This document shows, one piece after another, positions 7,889-17,326 of a DNA stretch of 20,595 nt. Position 1 is the first letter of the stretch. Every line of letters begins with the position of its first letter. The position numbers and the translations under genes were made by a program. Location: NCBI GenBank assembly GCA_964506785.1, contig CAZDME010000021.1, positions 1 to 20,595 of the forward strand, written 5' to 3'. The stretch comes from CAZDME01 sp964506785 [NCBI: uncultured bacterium] (GTDB lineage Bacteria > CAZDME01 > JAYEMH01). The notes under the pieces are model-generated. The model was not told where the DNA came from. It was given only the letters and a program-made list of their open reading frames with translations, and searched no databases.

Positions 7889-8566
7889 TCTAAGCGCTCC
7901 ATCTTTTAATCTGAGTACTCTTTCAGACTTCCGGGCTAGAGCTCCTTCATGAGTAGCCAAAATAAAGCTTTTTCTTTTTCCCTTATGCAGCTTTTTAAAT
8001 AATAATTCCTCAATTATCTCCCCGCTTTGGCGGTCCAAATTGCCAGTCGGCTCATCGGCAAAAATTATCTCTGGCTCATTGATTAAAGCCCGCGCAATAG
8101 CTACCCGCTGCTGCTCCCCTCCGGATAAACAGCCGGGTTTATGACTGGCCCTTTTGGCTAAACCCATCTCTTCTAAAAGCTTCATTCCTTTCTTTCGTAT
8201 TTCAAAAAAATTTCCCCTCCCTGGGCCAATTAAAGAAGGGAGCATCACATTTTCCAAAGCGCTAAATTCCGGAAGGAGATGATAAAATTGGAAAATAAAC
8301 CCCATTTTGTATTTACGGAATTGATCCCTTTTTCTTTCAGAGAGGGATATAAGAGAACCCTTTTCCCAAAAGACCTCACCGGAGGTGGGAGAATCTAAAG
8401 TGCCTAAAATGTGCAATAAAGTGCTCTTTCCTGCCCCAGAGATACCGACGATACTTAAACTTTCGCCTCTCTCCAGGGTTAGGTTAATGCCTTTAAGAAC
8501 CTCTAAAACCTCAGAACCATTTCGGTAAATTTTCTTTAAACCCCGGGCGGCTAAAAGCTCACTCAT
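7868..8566 (-). CDS. lolD: lipoprotein-releasing ABC transporter ATPase LolD
   Basis: The ATPase of the exporter that extracts lipoproteins from the inner membrane for delivery to the outer membrane. In the 232-residue form: Walker [10 protein letters not shown] (41-49), Q-loop Q93 in [16 protein letters not shown] (a LolD/MacB-type segment), signature LSGGEQQ (147-153), Walker B IIFADE (167-172), D-loop GNLD and switch histidine in ATHE. The frame stays open to a TTG at 8581, but the ATG at 8566 has a GAGG at good spacing and overlaps the lolC stop by 8 bases, so it is the better start. The overlap with the permease gene supports one complex. The last residues and the stop come from a tandem repeat. 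Confidence 0.9.
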   Translation of the reverse strand: MSELLAARGLKKIYRNGSEVLEVLKGINLTLERGESLSIVGISGAGKSTLLHILGTLDSPTSGEVFWEKGSLISLSERKRDQFRKYKMGFIFQFYHLLPEFSALENVMLPSLIGPGRGNFFEIRKKGMKLLEEMGLAKRASHKPGCLSGGEQQRVAIARALINEPEIIFADEPTGNLDRQSGEIIEELLFKKLHKGKRKSFILATHEGALARKSERVLRLKDGALREMAEDR

Positions 8567-9773
8567 AACGAATTGCCTCAATCATATTTAACCGGGAAGC
8601 CTGCCAGGCCGGATAGATTGTCGCTAATAAACTGATTAAAAAAGCCGCCCCAGCAATTCTTAAAAAATCCAAATTTTCCATTTTAACCGGTAGGTATTCG
8701 ATATAATAAATATCGCCTGGCAACTTAATAAATTGATATTTCTCAAGCAAACTAGCCAATCCATACCCCCCAAAACATCCCAAAACCGTCCCCACCAAAC
8801 CGATAGTTAATCCCATCATAATAAAAATGGTCAAAATACTTCGGCGGCTGGTCCCCAGGGAACGAAGTATACCGATATCCCGGGTTTTCTCCATAGTAAT
8901 CATAATTAAGGTGCTAATGATATTGAAAGCAGCCACAATAACAATCAAGGTTAGAATAATAAACATCGCCTTTTTTTCTAGCTGCAAGGCGGAAAAAAGA
9001 TTGCGGTTAGCCTCAAACCAGCTTTTGACTATATAAGGAAAGCCTAAATCTCGGCGTAAATCTTTGCTCAGGCGGCCAGCTTCATCTAAATTGTCGAGTT
9101 TTAAGGCCAGTCCGGTAATGCTGTCATCAAGCCCAAAAAGCCGCTGTGCCTCTTCCAATTCCAGATAGGCCAGATGAGAATCATAATCATACATACCCGA
9201 TTTAAATATGCCTTGAAGCTTGAATCGGCTCAACTGGGGTATGGAGCCCAGGGGTGTTAAGGTAAAACTGGGCGAGATTACGGTAAGCATCTCCCCCGCC
9301 TTGACATTTAAACTCCTCTTTAGCTCTTCCCCGATAAGAATCCATTTGCGGCTGCCTTTAGGGATTTTACCCTCTTTTATAAAACTATTTAACCCGGTAG
9401 TCTCTATTTCCTGAAAGTAATCAACCCCTTTGACCATTACTCCCTGAATGCGGTCTCTATGACGGAGCATTGCCTGCCCGTAGATGTAAGGTGAAATAGC
9501 CCGGACATGAGGATAATTTTTCAATCTTTCAATTAAATCCGGGTATCGATAAAGGGCCGGCTGGCCTTCGACATAAATATGGGCATTAGTCCCCAAAATT
9601 TTATTTTTTAGCTCCGAATTAAAACCATTCATTACCGCCAGAACAACAATCAGGGCCATCACCCCAATCATCACCCCGGCCATGGAAATCAGGCTGATTA
9701 AAGAAATAAAGGCTTCTTTCCGTCTCCCCATAAGGTAACGCAAACTTATGAATAATTCAAAAGGTAAACGCAT
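8559..9773 (-). CDS. lolC: lipoprotein-releasing ABC permease, LolC/LolE (FtsX) family
   Basis: A 404-residue permease with the FtsX/MacB layout: a cytoplasmic amphipathic start (LFISLRYLMGRRKEAF), a first membrane helix (about 22-48), a large periplasmic domain (about 50-265), then three helices (about 268-293, 313-343 and 370-391) and the usual C-terminal IEAIRYE. The MNGF segment after helix 1 is typical of LolC/LolE. Only one permease gene is present, so it may act as a homodimer or hybrid subunit (the LolF type of many bacteria outside the gammaproteobacteria); that is inference. It overlaps lolD by 8 bases. Its upstream 89-base gap to lysS is almost all repeat and leaves only a weak ribosome site. 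Confidence 0.88.
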   Translation of the reverse strand: MRLPFELFISLRYLMGRRKEAFISLISLISMAGVMIGVMALIVVLAVMNGFNSELKNKILGTNAHIYVEGQPALYRYPDLIERLKNYPHVRAISPYIYGQAMLRHRDRIQGVMVKGVDYFQEIETTGLNSFIKEGKIPKGSRKWILIGEELKRSLNVKAGEMLTVISPSFTLTPLGSIPQLSRFKLQGIFKSGMYDYDSHLAYLELEEAQRLFGLDDSITGLALKLDNLDEAGRLSKDLRRDLGFPYIVKSWFEANRNLFSALQLEKKAMFIILTLIVIVAAFNIISTLIMITMEKTRDIGILRSLGTSRRSILTIFIMMGLTIGLVGTVLGCFGGYGLASLLEKYQFIKLPGDIYYIEYLPVKMENLDFLRIAGAAFLISLLATIYPAWQASRLNMIEAIRYE

Positions 9774-9780
9774 AGTAGTC

Positions 9781-9857
9781 TTTAGCTCTTTGCTCTTAGC
9801 TTTTTTACATTACACATAACACATCACACATTACACAATTACTATGAGCTATAAGCC
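9781..9857. repeat. modular intergenic repeat, copy B (modules 1+3)
   Basis: This lies between lolC and lysS. Module 1 (9781-9801) matches 17 of 21 bases of 5073-5093. Module 3 (9803-9857) matches about 50 of 55 bases of 5157-5211. Module 2, present in copies A and C, is absent, and modules 1 and 3 are directly joined. It ends 5 bases before the lysS stop codon. Confidence 0.8.
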
Positions 9858-9862
9858 CTTTC

Positions 9863-11335
9863 CTATTTCTCCGGCCTAAGTTGAGGAAAAAGAATTACCT
9901 CTCTAATTGAATGGCAATCGGTCAGTAACATTACCAATCGGTCAATACCAATACCTAACCCGCCGGCCGGAGGCATACCGTATTCAAGCGCTTTTATAAA
10001 ATCTTCGTCCAGCTTTTTCTTCCTTTGAGTATCCCTTTTAAGCTGGGAAATAAGTCTTTTTTTCTGTATCCGGGGATCGTTCAGCTCAGTATAAGCATTG
10101 GCTAATTCTTGGCCGTTAATAAACAGCTCAAAGCGTTCGGCCGTTTCCGGCTCATCCTTCTTAGCTTTAGCTAAGGGAGTAAGTTCAATCGGGTAATCAA
10201 TGACAAAAGTAGGTTGAATAAGATAAGGCTGAACTAATTTATCGAATATAGTAACCATAATCTCTGCCTTGTTTTCTTCGCCGGCCAAATCCAAATTTAA
10301 CTCTTTCGCCGCCTTTTTGGCTTTTCCAAAACTATCAATATCCCTGAAGTCTATTTTGGTTTTTTTCCTGATGGCATCCATAAAATTAACCCTTTCCCAG
10401 GGAGAGGACAGTCTAATTATTTTACCCTCGGAGCTTAATTCCGAAGAGCCCAAGATTTTCTCTGCCAGAAGAATTATCAAAGATTCAGTCAAATCCATCA
10501 TCAACTGGTAATCACCGTAAGCCGCATAAACCTCTAACATGGTAAATTCAGGATTATGACGGGTAGAAAGGCCTTCGTTGCGAAAGTTACGATTTATCTC
10601 GTAAACCTTCTCAAAACCGCCGACTAACAACCGCTTTAAATATAATTCGGGAGCAATTCTTAAAAAAAGTTCGGTATCCAAAGCCTTATGGTAGGTAACA
10701 AAGGGCTCGGCTTTCGCTCCGCCGGGAATCGGCTGCATCATCGGTGTCTCAACTTCAAGGTAACCTTTTTTATTCAGAAATTCCCGGGTTAAGGTAATTA
10801 TCTGACTCCGCCTTAAAAATATATCTTTCACTTTGGCATTGGCAATTAAATCCACATAGCGCTCCCGGTAGCGGGCTTCAGTATCCCGTAAACCATGCCA
10901 TTTTTCTGGAAGCGGCCTTAAAGCCTTAGCCAAAACCGTTAATTTTTCAACTTTAACGGTTAACTCCCCCGTCCGGGTTTTAAACAAAGTCCCCTTCACT
11001 CCGATTATATCCCCCCGGTCAATGAGCCGGGAAATTTCAAACTCTACTTCTCCCAGAATATCTAATTTTAAATAGAGTTGAATCTTGCCGCTATCATCAT
11101 GTAAATCAGCAAATACCGCTTTCCCATGCCCCCGCATTAACATTACCCGTCCGGCAATTTGCACCGGGGTTTTCTCCAACTCTTCACCCAAAGAAGCGAA
11201 TTTCTCTCTTAATTCCCTAATGGAGTGCGTCCGCAGAAAAGACTGCCCGTAGGGAGCAATACCCCTGGCTTCTAAAACCTCAAGGTTCTTAAGCCGCTCT
11301 TCAACTTGAGCTTGCGGTTTGTCCTTCTCACCCAT
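9863..11335 (-). CDS. lysS: lysyl-tRNA synthetase, class II
   Basis: A 490-residue class II synthetase that charges tRNA-Lys with lysine in the cytoplasm. It has an N-terminal anticodon-binding OB fold (about 57-140), the family segment RYRERYVDLI (about 155-164), motif 2 FRNEGLSTRHNPEFTMLE (251-268) and motif 3 GLGIGIDRLVMLL (459-471). Length matches bacterial LysS, and there is no EpmA-like truncation. The GAGGTAAT before the ATG at 11335 is a good ribosome site. A strong promoter (11367-11395) lies just upstream, so lysS is probably the first gene of the lysS-lolCD-ilvE-mcsAB-clpC run. Confidence 0.97.
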   Translation of the reverse strand: MGEKDKPQAQVEERLKNLEVLEARGIAPYGQSFLRTHSIRELREKFASLGEELEKTPVQIAGRVMLMRGHGKAVFADLHDDSGKIQLYLKLDILGEVEFEISRLIDRGDIIGVKGTLFKTRTGELTVKVEKLTVLAKALRPLPEKWHGLRDTEARYRERYVDLIANAKVKDIFLRRSQIITLTREFLNKKGYLEVETPMMQPIPGGAKAEPFVTYHKALDTELFLRIAPELYLKRLLVGGFEKVYEINRNFRNEGLSTRHNPEFTMLEVYAAYGDYQLMMDLTESLIILLAEKILGSSELSSEGKIIRLSSPWERVNFMDAIRKKTKIDFRDIDSFGKAKKAAKELNLDLAGEENKAEIMVTIFDKLVQPYLIQPTFVIDYPIELTPLAKAKKDEPETAERFELFINGQELANAYTELNDPRIQKKRLISQLKRDTQRKKKLDEDFIKALEYGMPPAGGLGIGIDRLVMLLTDCHSIREVILFPQLRPEK

Positions 11336-11366
11336 ATTACCTCGCTTTTTATTACATTAAGCAGCT

Positions 11367-11395
11367 ATTTTATTATAAAGAGAATCCTCTGTCAA
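11367..11395 (-). promoter_or_regulatory. consensus-like sigma70 promoter for lysS and following genes
   Basis: On the minus strand, a perfect TTGACA (11395-11390) is followed after 17 bases by TAAAAT (11372-11367). A TATAAT also lies nearby (11378-11373), but only 12 bases from the -35, so the first pairing is preferred. The predicted transcript would start about 25 bases before the lysS ATG. No clear prfB terminator was seen between the prfB stop (11431) and this promoter. Confidence 0.75.
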
Positions 11396-11430
11396 GTGCT
11401 GTTTGGCCAATTGAATTAGTCTTTACCAAC

Positions 11431-12526
11431 CTACCTTTTCCTTTTTAAAGCGGCAAAAATAAAAGAATCTATCTCACCATCCATAACCGCCTGGACATTC
11501 CCTTTTTCCAGTTTAGTGCGGTGGTCTTTCACTAAAGAGTAGGGGTGGAAAATATAGGAACGAATTTGGCTGCCCCAGGCAATTTCTTTTTTCTCATCCC
11601 AATCTTCCTCTAATTTTTTTAATTTCTCTTTTTTATATTGTTCGTAAAGCCGGGATTTAAGAACCTTTAAAGCCGTCTGTCTATTTTTGTATTGTGACCG
11701 CTCGCTCTGACACTGCACCACTATCCCGGAAGGCAAATGAGTAATTCTTACCGCCGAATCGGTCACATTAACATGCTGTCCGCCCGGGCCGCTGGCTCGA
11801 TAAGTATCGATTTTCAAATCGTTCGCTTTTATATCTACCTCTATATCTTCTTCGATTTCCGGGATAATATCCACTGAAGCAAACGAAGTATGTCTCCTCC
11901 GGTTGGCATCGAAAGGAGAGATTCTTACCAGCCGGTGGACACCAATTTCATTTTTAAGATAACCAAAGGCATAATCTCCCGAAATAATCGCCGTCATACT
12001 TTTTACCCCGGCTTCTTCTCCGGGCAAAAAATCGACTACCTCCAGGGAATATCCTTTTTTTTCTGCCCAGCGGGTATACATTCTGAGAAGCATCGCCGCC
12101 CAATCGCAGGCTTCAGTTCCTCCGGCTCCGGCATGGATACTAATAATTGCCGGTCTTATGTCATTTCGGCCGCTTAAGAAAACCTTAAACTCCAAACTCT
12201 CTATATCTTGGATTAACTCTGTAGCGTCTTTAACTAAATCTTCAACTAAATCTTTGTCTTTTCCTTCGCTTATAGCCGCCAATTCCTTTAAATCATCAAA
12301 ACGGTGGACGATATTTAAAAAAGGCTCAATCTGCCGTCTGAGCAAATTTAATTCCTGGATACTCCTTTTCGCCTGGAGTGGGTCCTGCCAGAAATCAGGA
12401 CTTTGAACCAGCTTATTAAGTCCGCCTAACCTTTCTTTCTTCTGCTGCAGGTCAAAGATACCCCCGGAGTTCAATTAATTTTTTATCTAATTCCTTAATA
12501 ATTGTTTCTAACGGCTCTTTCACCAT
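11431..12526 (-). CDS. prfB: peptide chain release factor 2 (RF2), with +1 programmed frameshift
   Basis: RF2 reads UGA and UAA stop codons and triggers peptide release. The gene is in two frames: a 24-codon leader starting at ATG 12526 (MVKEPLETII...LRGYL), an in-frame TGA at 12454-12452, then the main frame from GAC at 12453. The fused product is 364 residues, the usual RF2 length. In that numbering the stop-codon-reading tripeptide SPF is at 203-205 and the catalytic GGQ at 248-250. The main frame alone can be read from a TTG at 12474, but this has no good ribosome site and would lose the normal N-terminus, while the leader has AGGGAGG before its start. The GTG at the second leader codon is an alternative start. 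It lies between lnt and lysS. Confidence 0.93.
12451..12467 (-). promoter_or_regulatory. RF2 autoregulatory +1 frameshift signal
   Basis: On the minus strand the sequence reads CCGGGGGTATCTTTGAC: a Shine-Dalgarno-like GGGGG (12465-12461), a 3-base TAT spacer, the slippery CTT (12457-12455), the UGA stop (12454-12452) and a following C, which makes it a weak stop context. This is nearly identical to the E. coli prfB site. When RF2 is scarce the ribosome pauses at UGA, slips from CUU to UUU and makes full-length RF2. Confidence 0.93.
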
Positions 12527-12546
12527 CGCCTCCCTAAATGGTTCGT

Positions 12547-12614
12547 GGTTCATAGCTCTTCGCTCATAGTTTTTTTGCTGTTATCTTTTTACCATGAGAC
12601 ACTAGCTATGAGCC
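12547..12614. repeat. modular intergenic repeat, copy C (modules 1+2)
   Basis: This lies between prfB and lnt. Module 1 (12551-12571) matches 18 of 21 bases of 5073-5093. Module 2 (12586-12613) matches 25 of 28 bases of 5119-5146. Module 3 is absent. The ends pair: 12547-12557 with 12604-12614 form an 11-bp stem containing one G-T, and GCTCATAG (12562-12569) can alternatively pair with 12606-12613. No U-tract follows. Confidence 0.75.
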
Positions 12615-12635
12615 AAAATTTTTATCCCTTTGTAT

Positions 12636-14162
12636 CTACCCTCTTATGATTACACTTATCGCTATTAATCCCCCGCTGCCTAATAAATTCAGCCAGGCAA
12701 ACCAATCACCAAAACGGGTATAAAAAGTCAATTTATCTATCAGGCCGGCTTCCTGGATTAGGAATCCTCTCACCCAGAGCGGATTACCCTTATTATCGGC
12801 CACTTCTCCTAAAATTTCTCCCTGGGGGCTGATAAAGGCGGAAATTCCCGTATTGGCGCAACAAATTAGATAACGACGATTCTCTATGGCCCTAAAAACA
12901 CCCATAGCCATATGCTGGAAAGGAGCGCTGCTTTTCCCGAACCAGGCATCGTTAGTAATGTTAATTAAAAATTCTGAGCCTTTTTTTGTAAATTGGCGGA
13001 CTAAATCGGGAAAGATATCTTCAAAACAAATAAGAACATTAAATTTCCCCTGGGGTATTTCAAAAATTATCTTTTCTTTTCCCGGGGTATAATCACCCAC
13101 TTCCTGAAAAACCCTATCAAAAAAATGTAGGAAATATTTTTTTTTAGGGACATATTCGCCAAAAGGGACCAAATGAAGTTTATCATACCTGGCTTTGAGC
13201 TCTCCTTCGGGTGAAATTAAAAAAGCACTATTAAAATATTCTCCCCTTTCTTCGAAATAATAGGGCGAACCAACCAAGAGGAAACCGGCGCTTGTTTCCG
13301 CCAGAAAACTTAAGGTGTTGCGCCATTCCAAATCCTGCGGCAGAGAAACGGTTACCGCTGTCTCCGGCCAAATAATTAAATCCGGACGATTAAAAGCCGC
13401 TTCTTCGGTAAGAACCTGATAAATCTCTCGATTATAATTTTCATATTCGTCCAGCCATTTTATATTTTGCGAAATATTTCCTTGGATAACGGCAATCTTT
13501 AGAGTTTCCCGGGCTTCATATCCTTTGAAAATTTTCTTTCCATATCCGAAACAAATAAAAAATAGAACGGCCACAATTAAAGGGCCAATCCATTTATTTT
13601 TTAGCCCGCCTCTTTTTAATGATCCGCCGCCTGCCACCCAGGAAGGGGTTACCTGAACGAAAATTTCCGCCAGGGCAGCATTGACAGCCACAATTAAGAA
13701 AGAAAGGCCGTAGACCCCGGTAAATTCCGCTATCTGAATCAGGCCTAAATTAAGATACTGGCTGTTGCCCAAAGGCAGCCAGGGGAAACCGGTCAGGAAA
13801 GAACCCCTTAACCATTCCAGGCCCACCCAGAGAACCGGACTGATAAAAGTTAAAGAAAAATTTGTTTTCTTCTGAATGAATTTTATCCCGGCTCCCCAGA
13901 GAAAAAAATAAATTGCCAGATAGAAAGCTAAAAGGGCCAACCCGACGGTAGTAACCAATCTCAGCCAGAAAAGAACAGCCAGCCAGAACACAAATCCTAA
14001 AAAAAAAGAAAACCGGCCTGACTCTGCAGGCGATTTTCCTTCTATCGCCAAAAAGAAGGGAACTAAAGCCACCCAGGCTAAGGGTTCCAAATCAAACCGG
14101 GGAAACGATAAAACCAATAGAACCGCACTGATTAAAATTAAAAAATAATCTTTTTTCCTCAT
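12636..14162 (-). CDS. lnt: apolipoprotein N-acyltransferase
   Basis: An inner-membrane enzyme that adds the third acyl chain to the N-terminal cysteine of lipoproteins, so they can be taken by the Lol exporter. The N-terminal part (about 1-210) is a set of hydrophobic helices. The nitrilase-like periplasmic domain follows from TLKIAVIQGNISQN (about 220). The triad is visible: E267 in IWPETA, K328 in DKLHLVPFGEYVP and C379 in VLICFEDIFPD (508-residue numbering). A last hydrophobic helix ends the protein. The frame also has a TTG one codon earlier (14165), but the ATG at 14162 with AAAGAG upstream is preferred. It follows secA by 39 bases and is functionally linked to lolC/lolD downstream. Confidence 0.93.
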   Translation of the reverse strand: MRKKDYFLILISAVLLVLSFPRFDLEPLAWVALVPFFLAIEGKSPAESGRFSFFLGFVFWLAVLFWLRLVTTVGLALLAFYLAIYFFLWGAGIKFIQKKTNFSLTFISPVLWVGLEWLRGSFLTGFPWLPLGNSQYLNLGLIQIAEFTGVYGLSFLIVAVNAALAEIFVQVTPSWVAGGGSLKRGGLKNKWIGPLIVAVLFFICFGYGKKIFKGYEARETLKIAVIQGNISQNIKWLDEYENYNREIYQVLTEEAAFNRPDLIIWPETAVTVSLPQDLEWRNTLSFLAETSAGFLLVGSPYYFEERGEYFNSAFLISPEGELKARYDKLHLVPFGEYVPKKKYFLHFFDRVFQEVGDYTPGKEKIIFEIPQGKFNVLICFEDIFPDLVRQFTKKGSEFLINITNDAWFGKSSAPFQHMAMGVFRAIENRRYLICCANTGISAFISPQGEILGEVADNKGNPLWVRGFLIQEAGLIDKLTFYTRFGDWFAWLNLLGSGGLIAISVIIRG

Positions 14163-14201
14163 CAACTCTTTCTTTATTTTTTCCCCGTTACCCGCCCATT
14201 T

Positions 14202-16997
14202 TTATTTCCCGCAGCACCTTTTATATTTCTTGCCGCTGCCGCACGGACAAGGGTCATTACGGCCAATCTTTTTCCCCTCCCGTTCAAAAGGTTTGCTGGC
14301 CGGCCTGGTTTCTTTTTTATCTTCAGAGACCTCTGTTCTTTCGCCCGGGCCTGGTGAAGATTCCCTAAATGAAGAGTATTCGTCATGAATCATGGTTGCC
14401 GCCGGCCTAACCGGACGAGCCCTTTCCGGCCGGGCGGCTACTTCAATTTTATAGAGGTACTCCAGAGCATCAAATTTAATCCTTTCAATCATTTCCTGAA
14501 ACATAGAATGAGCTTCTTTTTGATATTCAATTAATGGGTCGCGTTGCCCGTAAGCCCTCAGACCAATCCCCTCACGCAAATTATCCATCGCATAGAGATG
14601 GTCTTTCCATTGGTTATCAACCGTTTGCAAAAGCACCATTCTCTCTAAATGGCGCATAAATGCTTCGCTTAGCCTCTTTTCCTTCTGCTGATAATACTCC
14701 TTGAGTTTCCCTAAAATTTTTTCTTTCATCTCATCCCGGGTAATAGTTTCCAGGTCTACTCCATTACGCCCCGTTATAAAATCTCCTTTGAGATGAACTC
14801 CACCGCTGATTTTGCCGGCAGCTTTATCTAAAGGGCTAAAATCGAACTCCACCCCGAAAAGATTTTTTAGCTTTTCCTCCAAACCTTCGAGATTCCACTC
14901 CTCCGGATGGACCTTTTCTCCCAGATACAAATCTGTCAATGAATCAAGGGAATCACTAACCATCTCTTCCATATATTCCTTTAAATTTTTCCCTTCAAGG
15001 ATCATTTGGCGCTGGCTGTAGATTATCTCTCTTTGTTTATTCATTACGTTGTCGTATTCTAAGATATGTTTTCTAATCTCGAAATTCTGTCCCTCTACCC
15101 GTCGCTGTGCAGTTTCAATTGCCCGGGTAACCAAGGGATGGGTAATCGGCTGGTCCTCTTCCATCCCCAGCCTGTCCATAATCAAAGAAAGGCGGTCTGA
15201 ACCAAAGATACGCAGGAGATTATCTTCCAGTGAAAGATAAAAACAGGATGACCCGGGATCTCCCTGTCGCCCGGCTCGGCCGCGCAGCTGGTTATCAATA
15301 CGGCGAGCCTCGTGCCTTTCGGTGCCGATAATATGCAGCCCGCCTATATTAGCCACTCCTTCTCCTAAAACAATATCTGTTCCCCTCCCGGCCATATTAG
15401 TAGCAATTGTTATCCCTCCCCGTTGTCCGGCTAAAGCGACAATTTCCGCTTCTTTCTCATGATATTTAGCGTTAAGAACACTGTGGTCAAGCAATCCCCT
15501 CTGTTTTAAAAGACCGCTCAAGCGTTCTGATGTATCGATAGAAATCGTACCGATTAAAACCGGACGCCCTTTTTTATGCATCTCCTCTATTTCATTTATG
15601 ACCGCCTGGAATTTCTCTTTCTCCGTTTTATAAATCATATCCGGGTGGCTATGCCGAATCAAAGGTTTATTGGTAGGAATGACTACCACGTCTAAATTAT
15701 ATATTCCCGCAAATTCTTTGGCTTCGGTTTCGGCTGTACCCGTCATTCCGGCCAGCTTCTCATAAAGGCGAAAATAATTTTGGAAGGTAATTGTGGCCAG
15801 GGTCTGATTTTCCCTCTCAATCTTCACCCCTTCTTTTGCTTCCAGAGCCTGATGTAAACCATCGCTATAACGCCGTCCCGGCATTAATCTGCCGGTGAAT
15901 TCATCGACGATTAAAACCTTTCCGTCTTTAACCATATAGTCAACATCCCGGTTAAAATTGCAGCGGGCCTTAAGCATCTGTTCGGCATGATGTTTATATT
16001 CCATCGTTTCAATAGTGTGAAGGTCTTTTAAGCCTAGCGCCTCGGCAACCTTCATTTCTCCCTCTTCGGTAAGGTAGGTAGTGTTCGCTTTCTCGTCGAT
16101 AATATAATCGCCGGTCTCTTTCTTGGTTTCTTCATCACGGCTTCCTTTTTTAAGCCGGGGAAAAATCCGGTTCAATTTATAGTATTTATCCGTCGATTCC
16201 TCTGCCGGTCCAGAAATAATTAAAGGGGTACGGGCTTCATCAATCAGGATGCTATCCACTTCGTCGACGATAGCATAATGAAGGGGGCCCTGGACACAAT
16301 CTTCCTTACGCACCGCCATATTATCCCTGAGATAATCAAACCCAAACTCGTTATTTGTGCCATAGGTGATATCACAATGATAGGCTTGTTTTCTTTCCTC
16401 AGGAAGCATATCATGCTGAATTACCCCCACGGTCAGGCCTAAAAATTCATAGATTGGCCCCATCCAATCGCAATCCCGGCGGGCTAAATAATCGTTTACG
16501 GTAACTAAATGAGCCCCTTTACCAAGCAGGGCATTGAGGTATAAAGGCAAGGTAGCCACCAAAGTTTTCCCTTCCCCGGTAGCCATTTCGGCGATTTTCC
16601 CCTGATGAAGAACAATTCCGCCTAAAAGCTGAACATCAAAATGACGCATATTGATTGCTCTTCGGCTGGCCTCCCTGACTACAGCAAAAGCCTCTATTAA
16701 AACATCTTCGAAAATTTTATTCCGGGCTAATTTCAATTTCTCTTTGAGCCTTATTTTTTCTTCGGGGGTAATAACCTCTCTAAGCCTTGCCTCAATTTCT
16801 TTGATTTCTTCTTCGAACTCCTGATTTTTCTTCTGCACCTGGTCCCGGAAAAAATCTGTCTTGGAACGAAGTTTTTCATCGCTCAGGCGGGAAATCTCCG
16901 GCTCCAGGGCATTAATGGCTAAAACCTTAGGCAGAAGTTGTTTAATATCCCGTTCGCTTTTACTCCCAAAGACTTTAGATAAAATATGGTTTAACAT
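14202..16997 (-). CDS. secA: preprotein translocase ATPase SecA
   Basis: A 931-residue motor that drives proteins through SecYEG. The first nucleotide-binding fold has MATGEGKT (138-145) and DEVD (245-248) followed by [11 protein letters not shown]; then come the preprotein cross-linking domain, second motor fold ([12 protein letters not shown], and [14 protein letters not shown] with the arginine finger), helical scaffold ([16 protein letters not shown]) and a linker. The C-terminal zinc motif is intact (C917, C919, C928, C929 in [13 protein letters not shown]), as used for SecB or ribosome contact. Compared with E. coli SecA, a highly charged helical insertion of about 35 residues (roughly 57-95) lies in the first motor fold, before the [10 protein letters not shown] segment. 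The start overlaps the end of the ogt-like gene by 7 bases. Confidence 0.98.
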   Translation of the reverse strand: MLNHILSKVFGSKSERDIKQLLPKVLAINALEPEISRLSDEKLRSKTDFFRDQVQKKNQEFEEEIKEIEARLREVITPEEKIRLKEKLKLARNKIFEDVLIEAFAVVREASRRAINMRHFDVQLLGGIVLHQGKIAEMATGEGKTLVATLPLYLNALLGKGAHLVTVNDYLARRDCDWMGPIYEFLGLTVGVIQHDMLPEERKQAYHCDITYGTNNEFGFDYLRDNMAVRKEDCVQGPLHYAIVDEVDSILIDEARTPLIISGPAEESTDKYYKLNRIFPRLKKGSRDEETKKETGDYIIDEKANTTYLTEEGEMKVAEALGLKDLHTIETMEYKHHAEQMLKARCNFNRDVDYMVKDGKVLIVDEFTGRLMPGRRYSDGLHQALEAKEGVKIERENQTLATITFQNYFRLYEKLAGMTGTAETEAKEFAGIYNLDVVVIPTNKPLIRHSHPDMIYKTEKEKFQAVINEIEEMHKKGRPVLIGTISIDTSERLSGLLKQRGLLDHSVLNAKYHEKEAEIVALAGQRGGITIATNMAGRGTDIVLGEGVANIGGLHIIGTERHEARRIDNQLRGRAGRQGDPGSSCFYLSLEDNLLRIFGSDRLSLIMDRLGMEEDQPITHPLVTRAIETAQRRVEGQNFEIRKHILEYDNVMNKQREIIYSQRQMILEGKNLKEYMEEMVSDSLDSLTDLYLGEKVHPEEWNLEGLEEKLKNLFGVEFDFSPLDKAAGKISGGVHLKGDFITGRNGVDLETITRDEMKEKILGKLKEYYQQKEKRLSEAFMRHLERMVLLQTVDNQWKDHLYAMDNLREGIGLRAYGQRDPLIEYQKEAHSMFQEMIERIKFDALEYLYKIEVAARPERARPVRPAATMIHDEYSSFRESSPGPGERTEVSEDKKETRPASKPFEREGKKIGRNDPCPCGSGKKYKRCCGK

Positions 16998-17281
16998 TTT
17001 TTCTTTTTTCTCTCTTTTTTCAGCAATTGTTCTTTTTTCCTTAGCCCTAGGGAAAAACCTCCTAAACTGCCGTCACTGCGAATAACCCGATGGCAGGGAA
17101 TAATTCCGGGATAAGGATTCCTTTTTAAGGCCTGGCCGACTGCCCGGGCCGCTTCGGGACGGCTTACCATTTTTGCCACCCAGGCATAACTGCGAGTCTC
17201 CCCTTCAGGAATAGTTTTGACCATATGCCAAACCGCCCGCTGAAAATCGGTATACCGGGATAAATCTACATTCCTCTTCAT
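16991..17281 (-). CDS. ogt: methylated-DNA--protein-cysteine methyltransferase, single-domain form
   Basis: Only 96 residues, matching the C-terminal DNA-binding and active-site domain of Ogt/AGT proteins. It has [24 protein letters not shown] (about 13-36), the helix-turn-helix with [13 protein letters not shown] and the active-site PCHRVI with its cysteine. A cysteine in PCHR predicts real alkyl transfer from O6-alkylguanine rather than an alkyltransferase-like (ATL) protein, which usually has another residue there. The usual N-terminal domain is missing, with no trace upstream in the 45 bases to the MazG-like gene. The lysine-rich tail (KKERKKKKC) ends inside the secA start codon region. 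This compact form is known in several lineages, so it need not be a broken gene. Confidence 0.85.
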   Translation of the reverse strand: MKRNVDLSRYTDFQRAVWHMVKTIPEGETRSYAWVAKMVSRPEAARAVGQALKRNPYPGIIPCHRVIRSDGSLGGFSLGLRKKEQLLKKERKKKKC

Positions 17282-17326
17282 ATAGCGTAATGAAATTTCC
17301 CCCTAAAAACTCGGATAATCTTTAAT

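Noticed and set aside
12452-12454. The in-frame TGA in prfB as a sign of a broken gene or recoded TGA.
   Set aside because: It sits in the complete RF2 frameshift signal, and TGA acts as a normal stop in other genes here (mcsB, lolC, the THEP1 gene).
14174-14386. A 70-codon minus-strand frame overlapping the secA 3' end.
   Set aside because: The secA frame there encodes the conserved zinc motif; the other frame is low-complexity and basic, as expected of a shadow.
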